Shown: positions 1 through 7,901, counted from the stretch's first letter. The stretch: DNA of 64,000 nucleotides from Reyranella soli (GCF_007992495.1 NZ_BKAJ01000030.1:62001-126000); one strand, 5' to 3'. Notes: a model not told the origin generated them from the sequence alone. Program-made: numbers and translations.

Positions 1-901
1 GTGCGGTGACGGGCGCTTGTCGCGTGCCATCGCCCAGGAGCACGATCCGTCCCGGGTGGTAACGGCCGATCTCCGCCAGGGCATCGGCGAGCGGGAGATT
101 CCGGATGGCGATGGCGCCCTGCCGCCACGACGTCGCGGCGTCAGCGTCGAGCGTGCGTACCGCCTGGGGCGCCTCACCCCGCCGATAGCTCACCTGCTGG
201 CCTGCCGTCAGCGTCGATGGTCCGTCGAACGAGCCGTCGGGCGACGTCACCCGCACGATGCCTTCGGTGACCGTCACGGTCGCCCGCTCATCGGCGATAC
301 CGACGGCGTAGGCGGTGCCGACTGCCGTCGCCTTGCCGTCGAGCGCCAGCACGTCGAACGGCCGTGCCGCGTCCTTGCTCACCTCGAACAACGCTTCGCC
401 GTGCAGGAGCTTTACGACGCGCCGTCGTTCGGAGAATGACACGTCGATCGCCGTGTCCGTGTTCAGGTAGGCGATTGATCCATCCGGCAAGGCGACGGTC
501 TGCTGCTGCCCGATCGCGGTGCTGTGGTCGGCCAGCAGGCGCGTCGGCAGGCGCATCATCGCCGGCGCGAAGACGAAGATCAGCACACAAGCGGCGACAA
601 GGCCTGCGATTGCCGAGCCCCAGCGCCAGCGCATGGACAGGCCGCGACGATGCGAGACCGTTGACGGCGCCGGCTGCGGCCGGCCGCGCGGCGCAAAGGC
701 GGGTTCGAGATCGTCGATCTGCGACCACATCGCCCGCACCTCGTCATAGGCCGCTGCGTGGCGTGGGTCGGCTTCGCACCAGGCACGAAAGCGTTCGCGA
801 TCCGCGGCCGACGCGCCAGGCGCGCCCAGTCGCAGGAACCAGTCCTGCGCGGCGTCGCTGATATCGTCGGGGATCTGGTCTCGGTCGCCTGGCTGGGTCA
901 C
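1..901 (-). CDS. FecR-family anti-sigma / sigma regulator (C-terminus outside window)
   Basis: This protein would relay an outer-membrane iron-receptor signal to the adjacent FecI-type sigma factor. The start is a GTG at 901. The N-terminus carries the DUF4880-like segment (AQDWFLRLGAPGASAADRER...RAWCEADPRHAAAYDEV), then one membrane helix at about residues 95-112 (AIAGLVAACVLIFVF). The periplasmic FecR domain follows, with QQQTVALPDGSIAYLNTDT and GEALFEVSKDAARPFDV. The reading frame is open to the window edge, so the last part of the protein is missing. It lies 60 bases downstream of the sigma gene on the same strand. A TonB-dependent receptor is expected next, beyond the window; that is inference. 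Confidence 0.9.
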   Translation of the reverse strand, partial: MTQPGDRDQIPDDISDAAQDWFLRLGAPGASAADRERFRAWCEADPRHAAAYDEVRAMWSQIDDLEPAFAPRGRPQPAPSTVSHRRGLSMRWRWGSAIAGLVAACVLIFVFAPAMMRLPTRLLADHSTAIGQQQTVALPDGSIAYLNTDTAIDVSFSERRRVVKLLHGEALFEVSKDAARPFDVLALDGKATAVGTAYAVGIADERATVTVTEGIVRVTSPDGSFDGPSTLTAGQQVSYRRGEAPQAVRTLDADAATSWRQGAIAIRNLPLADALAEIGRYHPGRIVLLGDGTRQAPVTA

Positions 902-941
902 AACGGCTGGGTCACGGGCAACTTTGCGGGGTAGTCCTCGT

Positions 942-957
942 CCTATAGACGAGTGAG
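942..957 (-). promoter_or_regulatory. CGTCTATAGG-type box between sigma and fecR
   Basis: The plus strand reads CCTATAGACGAGTGAG, so the minus strand reads CTCACTCGTCTATAGG in the short gap before fecR. It closely resembles two boxes ahead of the DUF3649 gene at 6272-6286 and 6304-6318. CGT-containing -10 elements are typical of iron-starvation ECF sigma promoters. I infer it is a target of the neighbouring sigma factor. Confidence 0.4.
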
Positions 958-961
958 CCGC

Positions 962-1501
962 CTACTTCTCGTGCTCCCCGACTTCGTCGGCGGCCAGCCG
1001 GAAACGCCGTCGCGCTTTCAGCAGCGTATCCATGACGAGCTTCAGGTCCTTGTAGACGGTGGTCGCGCCGAGCCCGAGGATGGCGGCGATTTCCGCCTGC
1101 GATTTGCCCTCATAGCGGCTGAGATGGAACACCTGTCGGCTGCGCTCCGTCAGCCCGGCGATCACCTTTTGAAGGTGATTGAGTTCGGCCCGCGCCATGA
1201 TGTAGCGCTCGGGCGTGAGCTCGTCGGTCTGCCGCCAGACCGAGCCGGCCTGCTCCGCCAGTATCTGCCCTCGCCGACCCTCGACGCGCAGATGATCGGT
1301 GGCGAGGTTGGCGGCCATGCTGAACAGGTAGGCCTTGCGGTCTCGGATATCGGGATGGTCGGCCGCACCCAGCAGCTTCAAATAGAGGTCGTGGGCGATG
1401 TCGGACGCAAGATGCGCCGAACCGAGACGACGCGCGAGGAAGCGCAGCAGCTCCCATTCGTGCTCGCGGTACGCCTGCAGCAGCTTCGATTCGCGCATCA
1501 T
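962..1501 (-). CDS. ECF RNA polymerase sigma factor, FecI type
   Basis: A 179-residue two-domain ECF sigma factor. Region 2 is in the N-terminal half (LLRFLARRLGSAHLASDIAHDLYLKLL, KAYLFSMAANLATDHLR). Region 4 is C-terminal (LTERSRQVFHLSRYEGKSQAEIAAILGLGATTVYKDL). The start is a double ATG at 1501/1498 behind a G-rich stretch. It sits between the Fur-like gene and fecR, the classical FecI-FecR order, so its role is probably transcription of iron- or haem-uptake genes. A Fur-box-like element lies 41 bases upstream of the start. Confidence 0.93.
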   Translation of the reverse strand: MMRESKLLQAYREHEWELLRFLARRLGSAHLASDIAHDLYLKLLGAADHPDIRDRKAYLFSMAANLATDHLRVEGRRGQILAEQAGSVWRQTDELTPERYIMARAELNHLQKVIAGLTERSRQVFHLSRYEGKSQAEIAAILGLGATTVYKDLKLVMDTLLKARRRFRLAADEVGEHEK

Positions 1502-1541
1502 CCCCCATCCGACCGGTCGGACCGATCGGCAGTCTAGGTCA

Positions 1542-1560
1542 AATGCGACTTATTCTCAAT
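1542..1560 (-). promoter_or_regulatory. Fur-box-like operator upstream of the FecI-type sigma gene
   Basis: The plus strand reads AATGCGACTTATTCTCAAT. The minus strand, ATTGAGAATAAGTCGCATT, resembles Fur boxes seen before fecI-type genes (AATGAGAATnATTCTCATT). It lies in the 67-base gap between the fur-like gene and the sigma gene. Its placement suggests iron repression of the sigma/fecR part of the operon. Confidence 0.5.
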
Positions 1561-1568
1561 TGCGATCA

Positions 1569-1967
1569 TTAGCGCGATCGGGCAAACAGCTTCAGGCTGT
1601 AGTCGACAAGGTTGTAGCCAAGCTTTCGCGCCTCCTGCTCGAGCAGCGACTCCAGGCCGACATCGTCGATCTCGACGATCGTGCCGGTCGCCACGTCGAT
1701 CAGATGCGGATGCGAAGGCCGCCCGGCGCGCTCGTAGTGCGCCTTGCCGTCCGGAAACGCCTGGCGCTTCACCAGCCCCGCCTCGACCAGGGTGTTGAGC
1801 GTGCGATAGACGGTGGCGATGCCGATGCGATGGCCGTCGGCGGCGCGGCGATGGATCTCGCGCACGCACGGGTGATCGTCCGCCGCCTCCAGCACCTCCA
1901 GGACGATGCGCCGATGCTCGGTGAGCCGCAGGCCGCGCTGCACGCAGAGCGCTTCGAGCGACGTCAT
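1569..1967 (-). CDS. Fur-family metalloregulator with degenerate metal site
   Basis: A 132-residue Fur-family DNA-binding protein. The winged helix is clear at residues 9-67 (QRGLRLTEHRRIVLEVLEAA ... RIGIATVYRTLNTLVEAGLVKR). The usual HHHHxxCxxC segment is reduced to SHPHLIDVATGTIVE (residues 85-99), with no CxxC. The C-terminal segment is GYNLVDYSLKLFAR, where Fur usually has NHSLYLYG, so a metal-ligand His there is absent. The ATG at 1967 lies 2 bases after the tonB stop. It may be a local iron or haem regulator of the tonB operon rather than the global Fur; that is inference. Confidence 0.85.
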   Translation of the reverse strand: MTSLEALCVQRGLRLTEHRRIVLEVLEAADDHPCVREIHRRAADGHRIGIATVYRTLNTLVEAGLVKRQAFPDGKAHYERAGRPSHPHLIDVATGTIVEIDDVGLESLLEQEARKLGYNLVDYSLKLFARSR

Positions 1968-1969
1968 GC

Positions 1970-2761
1970 TCACCGCTTGAGATAGAACTGGATGGGCACC
2001 AGCAGCTCGAGGCTTTCGCCCGGCTGGTCCGACGGCAGAGGCGGCAACGGCTGCGCCCGCTGCAGCAGCTCGAGCCCCTCCTGGTCGAGCGAGACCACGC
2101 CCGAGGCGCGCTCGATGCGCGCTGCGAGCACGCGGCCGTCGCGGCTCATGGTGAAGCGCACATAGGTCACGCCCTCCTGGCGCGCGCGCTGCGCCTCGCC
2201 GGGATAGCGCTTGTGGCGCTCGAGATGGCGCAGCAGCAGGCCCTTCCAGGTCGGCAGCGAGGCCGACGGCGGCTCGGGCGTGGCGCCCGGCGCCGGCGCG
2301 GCGGCGCGCTCGGTCTGGTCGGGCGCCGCCTGCGGCGCGGCCGCGACGGCTTTGGGCTTGGGCTGCGGCGGCTTGGGCTTTTCGACGGGCTTGGGCTTCT
2401 CCGGCGGCTTCAGGTCGAGCGGCGGCGGCGGTTCGGGTGCGGGCAGCACGACCTCGGCCTTGGGGATCTCGACCGGCGGCGGCGGCTCGGCCACCTCGAC
2501 CTCGATCTTGGGCGGCTTGAGGTCGACCGGCGGCGGCTCCTGCGGCTCGGGCACCGCTTCGCTGAGCTCCGGCGCCGGCGGCGCCTCGGTCGGCGTCGCC
2601 TGCGGTGCCGCGGGCAGCGGCGCCATCTCCAGCATCACGGCGGCGGGCGGCGGCGAGTACGGCGCCTCGGCATGGGTCCAACCGAGCGCCAGCCCGACCG
2701 CGCCGGCATGCAGCCCCAGCACGACGACGAAGCTGCCGGACCAGCGGACCCAGTCCTTCAT
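1970..2761 (-). CDS. tonB: TonB energy transducer
   Basis: A 263-residue TonB, which couples the ExbBD proton motor to TonB-dependent outer-membrane receptors. An N-terminal anchor spans residues 7-27 (WSGSFVVVLGLHAGAVGLALG). It is followed by a long Pro/Glu/Lys-rich spacer with PEPxPPPLDLKPPEKPKP-type repeats up to about residue 140. The C-terminal TonB fold begins at LRHLERHKRYPGEAQRARQEG. Its start overlaps the exbD stop by 4 bases (ATGA), so the two are translationally coupled in an exbB-exbD-tonB order. Confidence 0.96.
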   Translation of the reverse strand: MKDWVRWSGSFVVVLGLHAGAVGLALGWTHAEAPYSPPPAAVMLEMAPLPAAPQATPTEAPPAPELSEAVPEPQEPPPVDLKPPKIEVEVAEPPPPVEIPKAEVVLPAPEPPPPLDLKPPEKPKPVEKPKPPQPKPKAVAAAPQAAPDQTERAAAPAPGATPEPPSASLPTWKGLLLRHLERHKRYPGEAQRARQEGVTYVRFTMSRDGRVLAARIERASGVVSLDQEGLELLQRAQPLPPLPSDQPGESLELLVPIQFYLKR

Positions 2762-3171
2762 TGCTCCAACCCGACCAGTGCGACCTTGAGGTAGCCCGCC
2801 GAGCGCAGCAGGTTCATGCCCTGCATCAGCTCGCCATAGGGCACGCTCTTGTCGGCGCGCAGGAACACGCGCTCGTCCTTCTTGCCGCCGGTCGCCTCGT
2901 CGAGCGCCTTGGCAAGATCGCCGCGCGTCACCGGCTTGTCCTTGAGCACGAACGACAGGTCGCTCTTCAGCGTGAGATAGAGCGGCGTCTCCGGCTTGGT
3001 CTGGCGCTCGGCCGTCGACGTCGGCAACTCGACCGGCACGTCGACGGTGGCAAGCGGTGCGGCCACCATGAAGATGATCAGCAGCACCAGCATCACGTCG
3101 ATGAACGGCGTGACGTTGATCTCATGGTTCTCGGCGAGCTCGTCGTCGCCGTGGTCGAGCTTTACCGACAT
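2758..3171 (-). CDS. exbD: ExbD, TonB-system proton-channel subunit
   Basis: A 137-residue inner-membrane protein. It has the conserved EINVTPFIDVMLVLLIIFMV segment, whose membrane-embedded Asp (in FIDVMLVLL) is the essential proton-handling residue of the family. A periplasmic domain follows. The ATG at 3171 lies inside the end of exbB, a 10-base overlap. The frame stays open upstream of this ATG, but that upstream part is only the shadow of exbB. Confidence 0.96.
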   Translation of the reverse strand: MSVKLDHGDDELAENHEINVTPFIDVMLVLLIIFMVAAPLATVDVPVELPTSTAERQTKPETPLYLTLKSDLSFVLKDKPVTRGDLAKALDEATGGKKDERVFLRADKSVPYGELMQGMNLLRSAGYLKVALVGLEQ

Positions 3172-3995
3172 TTGCCGATGTCCCGTGAAACCAGCCGCAG
3201 CACGGCGGCCGAGGTGTCGCCGACCAGCGCCCGGTAGGCGGCGATGCGGCGGGAGAAATGGTTGTAGATCACGACGGCCGGAATGGCCGCGGCCAGGCCG
3301 AGCGCAGTGGCCAGCAGCGCCTCGGCGATGCCCGGCGCCACGACCGCAAGGTTGGTGGTCTGCGAGCGCGAGATGCCGATGAACGAATTCATGATGCCCC
3401 ACACCGTGCCGAACAGGCCGACGAACGGTGCCGTCGCGCCGATGGTCGCGAGCACGCCCGTCCCCTTCAGCATGCTGCGGCCGGCCGCCGATTCGAGCCG
3501 CTCGAGCCGCGAGGCGACGCGTTCCTTCAGGCCCTCGCGGTCGCCCACCGCATCGGCCGACAGCCTGCGCTCGGCCTGCGCTGCCGCCACCAGCGGGCTG
3601 GCGGGGGCGTCATCGAGCGACGCCGCGCCATCGACCGCCAGCAGGACAGCGCCCTGGCGTCGGAATGCCATCGCGAGTTCGAGGCTCTTGGCGACGAACA
3701 CCGTCCAGGTGATCACGGAAGCGACGGCCAGTCCCGCCATCACCGCCTGCACCAGCCAGTCCGCAGCCGCGAACATGCCCCACACGGACAGGTCCTTGGG
3801 CAGGATGGACGGGCTTACCGGCGCAGCACCGGACGACGGCGCGGCCGGCGAAGGCTGGGCCACCGCCTCCGGTGGCGGCGCGGCGGCCGGCACCGCCGCC
3901 GTCGCGGCGGGCGTCTCCACGCTCGAGCCGTTGGCCTGGGCGAAGGCCTGCACCGGCGATAACAGAAGCAGGAAGATCACAAGAACAAGACGCAT
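3162..3995 (-). CDS. exbB: ExbB, MotA/TolQ/ExbB proton-channel subunit
   Basis: A 277-residue protein with a signal peptide (MRLVLVIFLLLLSPVQAFAQ) and an Ala/Pro-rich periplasmic linker to about residue 65. The MotA/TolQ/ExbB domain follows, with helices near WLVQAVMAGLAVASVITWTV, the pair LATIGATAPFVGLFGTVWGI and ALLATALGLAAAIPAVVIYN. The N-terminal extension with signal peptide is usual for alphaproteobacterial ExbB. A GAGG motif lies 8 bases before the ATG. It is the first gene of the energy-transduction block in this operon. Confidence 0.96.
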   Translation of the reverse strand: MRLVLVIFLLLLSPVQAFAQANGSSVETPAATAAVPAAAPPPEAVAQPSPAAPSSGAAPVSPSILPKDLSVWGMFAAADWLVQAVMAGLAVASVITWTVFVAKSLELAMAFRRQGAVLLAVDGAASLDDAPASPLVAAAQAERRLSADAVGDREGLKERVASRLERLESAAGRSMLKGTGVLATIGATAPFVGLFGTVWGIMNSFIGISRSQTTNLAVVAPGIAEALLATALGLAAAIPAVVIYNHFSRRIAAYRALVGDTSAAVLRLVSRDIGKCR

Positions 3996-4007
3996 GAAAA
4001 TCCGACC

Positions 4008-4331
4008 TCAGCCGAGATGTTGAAGGAGACGTGCCGCCGGACGCAGCCAGTGCGCCCGCCACGACAGGGTGGCGACGACAGAGAGAGCACCGACGGTGAT
4101 GACCGTGGCCCAGAGCAACGAGCCGAAGCCCGCGCCATCGCGCATGAGCGCCAGCACCAATGAGGCAAGCAGGAGTGCCCAGCCGGCGCAACGCAGCGCC
4201 ATGCAGGCGCGGCGCGGGCAATGCCGGGCGCCACCGAGATGATGCCAGTGGCGGTCCTGGCTCATGGCCAGGGCGGCAAAGCCGAGATAGGCGCCGGCAA
4301 AAATGCCGAGCAGCAGCAGCGCGTCAGGCAT
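4008..4331 (-). CDS. DUF3325 small membrane protein
   Basis: A 107-residue protein with three or four hydrophobic helices (MPDALLLLGIFAGAYLGFAALAM, AGWALLLASLVLALM, LLWATVITVGALSVVATL). It contains the SQDRHWHHLGG segment typical of DUF3325. Genes of this family lie next to PepSY and DUF3649 genes in iron-acquisition clusters of many proteobacteria. Its biochemical role is unknown. Its start overlaps the end of the PepSY gene by 8 bases. Confidence 0.85.
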   Translation of the reverse strand: MPDALLLLGIFAGAYLGFAALAMSQDRHWHHLGGARHCPRRACMALRCAGWALLLASLVLALMRDGAGFGSLLWATVITVGALSVVATLSWRAHWLRPAARLLQHLG

Positions 4332-5862
4332 GACGCACCCGTGCGACCCGCGACGGCCGGCTGAGGCGCAGTGCCGAAACGGCGGCGATCGCCGAGCCTG
4401 CCAGCAGGAGGATGTCCATGCCGGCGATCGGCCAGAGATGGCGGTACGACAGGCTGCGCACCAGATGATCGCCGGTCGTGATCCAGTTCAGCAGCGCCGC
4501 AGCGCAGGCCAGTGCGGCAACGGTCCAGCACTGCTCCATCCAGGCGCGCTGCGGCCGCGCCCAGGCGTGGGCGAAGGTCGCCAGCCAGACGAGGTAGAAG
4601 GTCCAGACCTCCAACGCCGCGCGATCCAGACCGAATGCCTCGGCGCCGAGCGGCAGCAGACGATTGGCGACGAAGAACGCGGCTGTGGCGATCAGCATGC
4701 CGGTCACCGAACCGACGGCCAGTCCCTCGACGATGCGTACGCCCTTCAGCCCGAGCTGCGCGTGTTTCTTGCGGCGCGATTCCAGCCAGAACAGGTAGCC
4801 GGTCGCGATCAGAACGCAGCCTGTCAGTCCCAGGCCGAAATAGATCCAGCGCAGGCTCCAGTGGCGGAACTGGATGAAGTGAAAGCCTGCCAGGAAGCGC
4901 TGCACGCTCATGACAGGCGCCGTGCCGCTCTTGTAGCTGATCAGCGCGCCGGTCGGCCCGTCGAAATAGGCCGCGTCGTAGGTGCTGCTGACGATCCCCT
5001 CGTCGAGTCGGCCGATCTGCACGATCGACTTTGCATCGCCGGGATTGCGGACGAAAACATAGCGCAGCGCCGAGCCCTCCCACACACGCCGCGCTTCGGA
5101 AGCCATGGCGTCGAACGAGGCCATGCCGCCCGATTCGCCCGACCGGCCCTTGGGGACGACGTTGCCGTAAGCGTCGGCGAAGAACGCCAACCGGTCGCCG
5201 TTGTAGGTGAGCTGCCAGGCGCTGGGGAAATAGGTCGACCAGAAGATGACCAGCCCCGACAGGGTGATCAGGAAATGGAACGGCCATCCGAGTACGCCGG
5301 TGACGTTGTGCAGGTCGAGGACCAGGCGGCGCGGCTTCCTGTCGGGACGGAAGGTGAAGAAGTCGGTGAAGATCTTGCGATGGATGATCACGCCGGAGAC
5401 ACACAGCGCCATCATCGCCATGGCGGCCAGTCCGACCAGCCAGTAGCCGATGTTCTCGGCGCGGATATGCAGCATGTAATGAAACGGAAAGATGAAGCGC
5501 GTGCCGGCGAGCGTGCCGGGGTCGGGCAGCACTGCGCCGGTGTTGGGATCGATGAAGCGATGCGTCTGACCGGACTGGTCGCTCCACAGGACGCGGATCG
5601 CCGCGTCACGATCGGTCGGCAGCCCGACACTGAAAAACGGAGACTTGGCGGCCGCCGCCGTCTCGTACAGCGGGCGCAGCGATTCGAGCGAGAACGGCTT
5701 CTCCGCCGCCGGCAGCCGGATCATCGGCGCCATCCAGCGGTCGATCTCGCGATCGAACACCGCAAGGGTGCCCATCCAGAAGATTGCGAACAGCAACCCG
5801 CCGAGCACGACGCCGGCCCAGGTATGCAGCCAGTTCATGGAGGCGCGGAAGCCCTGCTCCAC
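4324..5862 (-). CDS. PepSY-associated transmembrane protein (siderophore/iron-uptake type)
   Basis: A 512-residue polytopic inner-membrane protein of the PepSY_TM family. The GTG start at 5862, one base after the DUF3649 stop, gives VEQGFRASMNWLHTWAGVV, the usual family N-terminus. Helices include residues about 12-35, YWLVGLAAMAMMALCVSGV, HFLITLSGLVIFWSTYF, IYFGLGLTGCVLIATGYLFW and several C-terminal ones. A periplasmic PepSY-like part lies between helices 3 and 4. Such proteins neighbour TonB receptors and are thought to act in ferric-siderophore reduction or processing; that role is inferred from context. Confidence 0.9.
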   Translation of the reverse strand: MEQGFRASMNWLHTWAGVVLGGLLFAIFWMGTLAVFDREIDRWMAPMIRLPAAEKPFSLESLRPLYETAAAAKSPFFSVGLPTDRDAAIRVLWSDQSGQTHRFIDPNTGAVLPDPGTLAGTRFIFPFHYMLHIRAENIGYWLVGLAAMAMMALCVSGVIIHRKIFTDFFTFRPDRKPRRLVLDLHNVTGVLGWPFHFLITLSGLVIFWSTYFPSAWQLTYNGDRLAFFADAYGNVVPKGRSGESGGMASFDAMASEARRVWEGSALRYVFVRNPGDAKSIVQIGRLDEGIVSSTYDAAYFDGPTGALISYKSGTAPVMSVQRFLAGFHFIQFRHWSLRWIYFGLGLTGCVLIATGYLFWLESRRKKHAQLGLKGVRIVEGLAVGSVTGMLIATAAFFVANRLLPLGAEAFGLDRAALEVWTFYLVWLATFAHAWARPQRAWMEQCWTVAALACAAALLNWITTGDHLVRSLSYRHLWPIAGMDILLLAGSAIAAVSALRLSRPSRVARVRHA

Positions 5863-5863
5863 G

Positions 5864-6184
5864 TCAGCCCCCGCTCGCCAGGCGCACGAGGCCAAAGGCT
5901 CCGCCCCAGGAAACGACCCCAACGGCGGTGAGGATGAGACAAAGGCGAACCAGGCTCGGCTCGGCAAATCCCCAGATCAGCAGGCCGAGATAGACGAGGA
6001 AGGCCAGCATCGATGCCAGAACGACGGCCTCGCTCGGAGGCATCGCCGCCGCCACCGGCAGGACGCGCGCAGCCAGGGCAGCCAAGCCGGCGGACGCGGC
6101 ATAGCCGCCGCCAATGGCCGCTATCAGACGCACGATCACCGAGATCGCCTTTCTGGCGCCCGGCCGCTGCAAAATACGCTGCAA
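5864..6184 (-). CDS. DUF3649 small membrane protein
   Basis: A 106-residue protein with three hydrophobic segments (VIVRLIAAIGGGYAASAGLA, AVVLASMLAFLVYLGLLIWG, CLILTAVGVVSWGGAFGLV), matching DUF3649. This family forms a recurrent trio with PepSY_TM and DUF3325 proteins beside TonB-dependent receptors. It is the first gene of the minus-strand iron operon. Two CCTATGACGA-type boxes lie upstream. Its molecular function is unknown. Confidence 0.85.
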   Translation of the reverse strand: MQRILQRPGARKAISVIVRLIAAIGGGYAASAGLAALAARVLPVAAAMPPSEAVVLASMLAFLVYLGLLIWGFAEPSLVRLCLILTAVGVVSWGGAFGLVRLASGG

Positions 6185-6271
6185 CTCGATCAGCTCCCCT
6201 GATGCTCGCTGTTCGCCCGTTTCGGTCCTGAAGTGTCCAAAAGGGGCCAGACCGACCCGTCGCCCCTAACT

Positions 6272-6318
6272 CCTATGACGAGCGAGGCGCCTGAACCCTC
6301 ACCCCTATGACGAACGAG
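6272..6318 (-). promoter_or_regulatory. Tandem CGTCATAGG boxes upstream of the iron operon
   Basis: The plus strand carries CCTATGACGAGCGAG at 6272-6286 and CCTATGACGAACGAG at 6304-6318, a 15-base direct repeat with one mismatch and a 32-base period. On the minus strand each reads CTCG(T/C)TCGTCATAGG, upstream of the DUF3649 start at 6184. An A-rich GAAAATTATGAAAAAACAG tract lies just upstream of the distal copy. I infer tandem FecI-type sigma promoters, or operators, driving the operon. Confidence 0.45.
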
Positions 6319-6437
6319 AGGGCTGTTTTTTCATAATTTTCCCCGCCCAGCTGCGAGCGATTTTCGCCCCAGATTCCCTAGAAATCGGCCAGAGCCACCT
6401 GACTGTCCGGAGGCCGATAGGCTAAAAGCACCTCCCC

Positions 6438-7604
6438 ATGACTTCCAACGACAACGACCATCGCGGCCTCCTGCCGGCCGGCCTCGCCGATCTGCTGCCG
6501 CCCGACGCCGCCCGCGAGGCCCGCGCCATCGACATCGCCATCGAGCGCTTCGCCGCCTTCGGCTACGAGCGCGTCAAGCCGCCGCTGGTCGAGTTCGAGG
6601 AATCGCTGCTGGGCGGGCCGGGCGCGGCGCTGGCGCCGCAGACCTTCCGGCTGATGGATCCGGTGTCGCAGCGCATGATGGGCGTGCGGCCGGACATGAC
6701 CGTGCAGGTCGCCCGCATCGCCGTCACGCGGCTGAAACACGAGCCGCGGCCGTTGCGCCTGTCCTACGGCGGCAACGTCATCCGCGTGCGCGGCGGCGCG
6801 CTCAAGCCCGAACGGCAGTTCGCCCAGGTCGGCACCGAGCTGATCGGCGTCGATTCGGCGGAGGCCGATGCCGAGGCGGTGCTGCTGGCGGTCGATGCGC
6901 TGCGCGCCATTGGCGTGGCCGAACTCTCGGTTGATCTCAACCTGCCGACCTTGGTGGCGGCCGTCGGCGCCGGCCTGAAGCTGCCCGCCGACACGCTGCG
7001 TCGCGTGCGTCGTGCTCTCGACCGCAAGGACGAAGGCGGCATCGCCAAGGCGCTGGGCGACGCCAAGAGGGCCATCGACGTGTTCACCGGCCTGCTGCGC
7101 GCAGCCGGGCCCGCCGAGCGCGGCATCGCCGGGTTGACGAGCCTCAAGCTGCCGGCGGCCGCAGCGGCAGAGGCAGCCCGGCTCAGCGAGGTCGTGAAGC
7201 TGATCCACGCCGCCGACGAGGACCTGCCGCTCACCCTCGATCCCGTCGAGTATCGCGGCCTCGAATACCAGACCGGCGTGTCGTTTTCGGTGTTCGCGCT
7301 CAGGGGCCGCCACGAGCTCGCCCGCGGCGGTCGCTATTCGGCGGGCTACCCGGAGGACGGCGTCAGCGAGCCCGCCACCGGCTTCACGCTCTACATGGAC
7401 GCGGTGCTGCAGGCGTCAGAGGCGCCGGCCGCGCGGCCGCGGCTGTTCCTGCCGCCGGGCACGCCATGGCGCGATGCCGGGCCATGGCAGACCAAGGGCT
7501 ATGCCGTGGTGCGCGGCGTCATCGCGGCAGACGACCCGCGCGCCGAAGCCAAGCGCCTGCTGTGCAGCCACGCGCTGATCGACAAAGAGGCCGTGCCGCT
7601 CTGA
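6438..7604 (+). CDS. hisZ: HisZ, ATP phosphoribosyltransferase regulatory subunit
   Basis: A 388-residue class II aminoacyl-tRNA-synthetase paralogue that activates short-form HisG in the first step of histidine synthesis. It starts with LLPAGLADLLPPDAAREARA, then YERVKPPLVEFEESLL and the class II motif 2-like segment FRLMDPVSQRMMGVRPDMT. Further on are RLSYGGNVIRVRG, RQFAQVGTELIG and the late YRGLEYQTGVSFSVF...GGRYSAGY. hisG is not in the window. hisZ lies upstream of purA, an arrangement common in alphaproteobacteria. No clear Shine-Dalgarno motif precedes the ATG. Confidence 0.95.
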   Translation: MTSNDNDHRGLLPAGLADLLPPDAAREARAIDIAIERFAAFGYERVKPPLVEFEESLLGGPGAALAPQTFRLMDPVSQRMMGVRPDMTVQVARIAVTRLKHEPRPLRLSYGGNVIRVRGGALKPERQFAQVGTELIGVDSAEADAEAVLLAVDALRAIGVAELSVDLNLPTLVAAVGAGLKLPADTLRRVRRALDRKDEGGIAKALGDAKRAIDVFTGLLRAAGPAERGIAGLTSLKLPAAAAAEAARLSEVVKLIHAADEDLPLTLDPVEYRGLEYQTGVSFSVFALRGRHELARGGRYSAGYPEDGVSEPATGFTLYMDAVLQASEAPAARPRLFLPPGTPWRDAGPWQTKGYAVVRGVIAADDPRAEAKRLLCSHALIDKEAVPL

Positions 7605-7618
7605 GACTGCGTGTCCTG

Positions 7619-7651
7619 CCGGAGGGCGGACCCCCAAGGTCCGCGCTCCGA
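7619..7651. repeat. Family B palindrome, single unit
   Basis: GGAGGGCGGACC (7621-7632) and GGTCCGCGCTCC (7638-7649) pair around a 5-base loop, with one internal mismatch. It lies between the convergent hisZ and 76-residue genes and may end transcription in both directions. It shares its architecture with the longer elements at 16531, 29533, 59330, 61093 and 63091. Confidence 0.6.
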
Positions 7652-7662
7652 CAAGATCTGAG

Positions 7663-7893
7663 TTAGTGCGCGTGGGCCGTGTCGGCCGCGACCACCATCG
7701 CGGAGCGGCCACCGCCCAGCAGGGCGATCCGCTCCTCGACCAGCAGTTCCATCATGCCGACCAGCAGGACGAGCTCGCCGTCCTTCATCTGCTCGGCTTC
7801 GCCCTTAATGTCCTGAAGGTTGTGCCAGAAGTGGAACAGCGTTGACGACTTCTGCTTCGCCGAAAGGCGGCGCTTCCTTGGCTTGTCAGTCAT
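7663..7893 (-). CDS. Small conserved-looking protein of unknown function
   Basis: 76 residues: a basic N-terminus (TDKPRKRRLSAKQKSSTLFHFW), an amphipathic middle (LQDIKGEAEQMKDGELVLLVGMMELLVEERIALL) and a His/Ala-rich tail. There is no signal peptide or membrane helix. A purine-rich GGTAGGGA motif precedes the ATG at 7893, and a strong hairpin (7902-7933) lies just upstream of it. I do not recognise the family. Placement alone between hisZ and purA in the opposite orientation says little about its role. Confidence 0.6.
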   Translation of the reverse strand: MTDKPRKRRLSAKQKSSTLFHFWHNLQDIKGEAEQMKDGELVLLVGMMELLVEERIALLGGGRSAMVVAADTAHAH

Positions 7894-7901
7894 TCCCTAC
7901 C

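Noticed and set aside
4303..5931. 542-codon plus-strand frame across the PepSY gene
   Set aside because: Antisense shadow of a conserved membrane protein gene.
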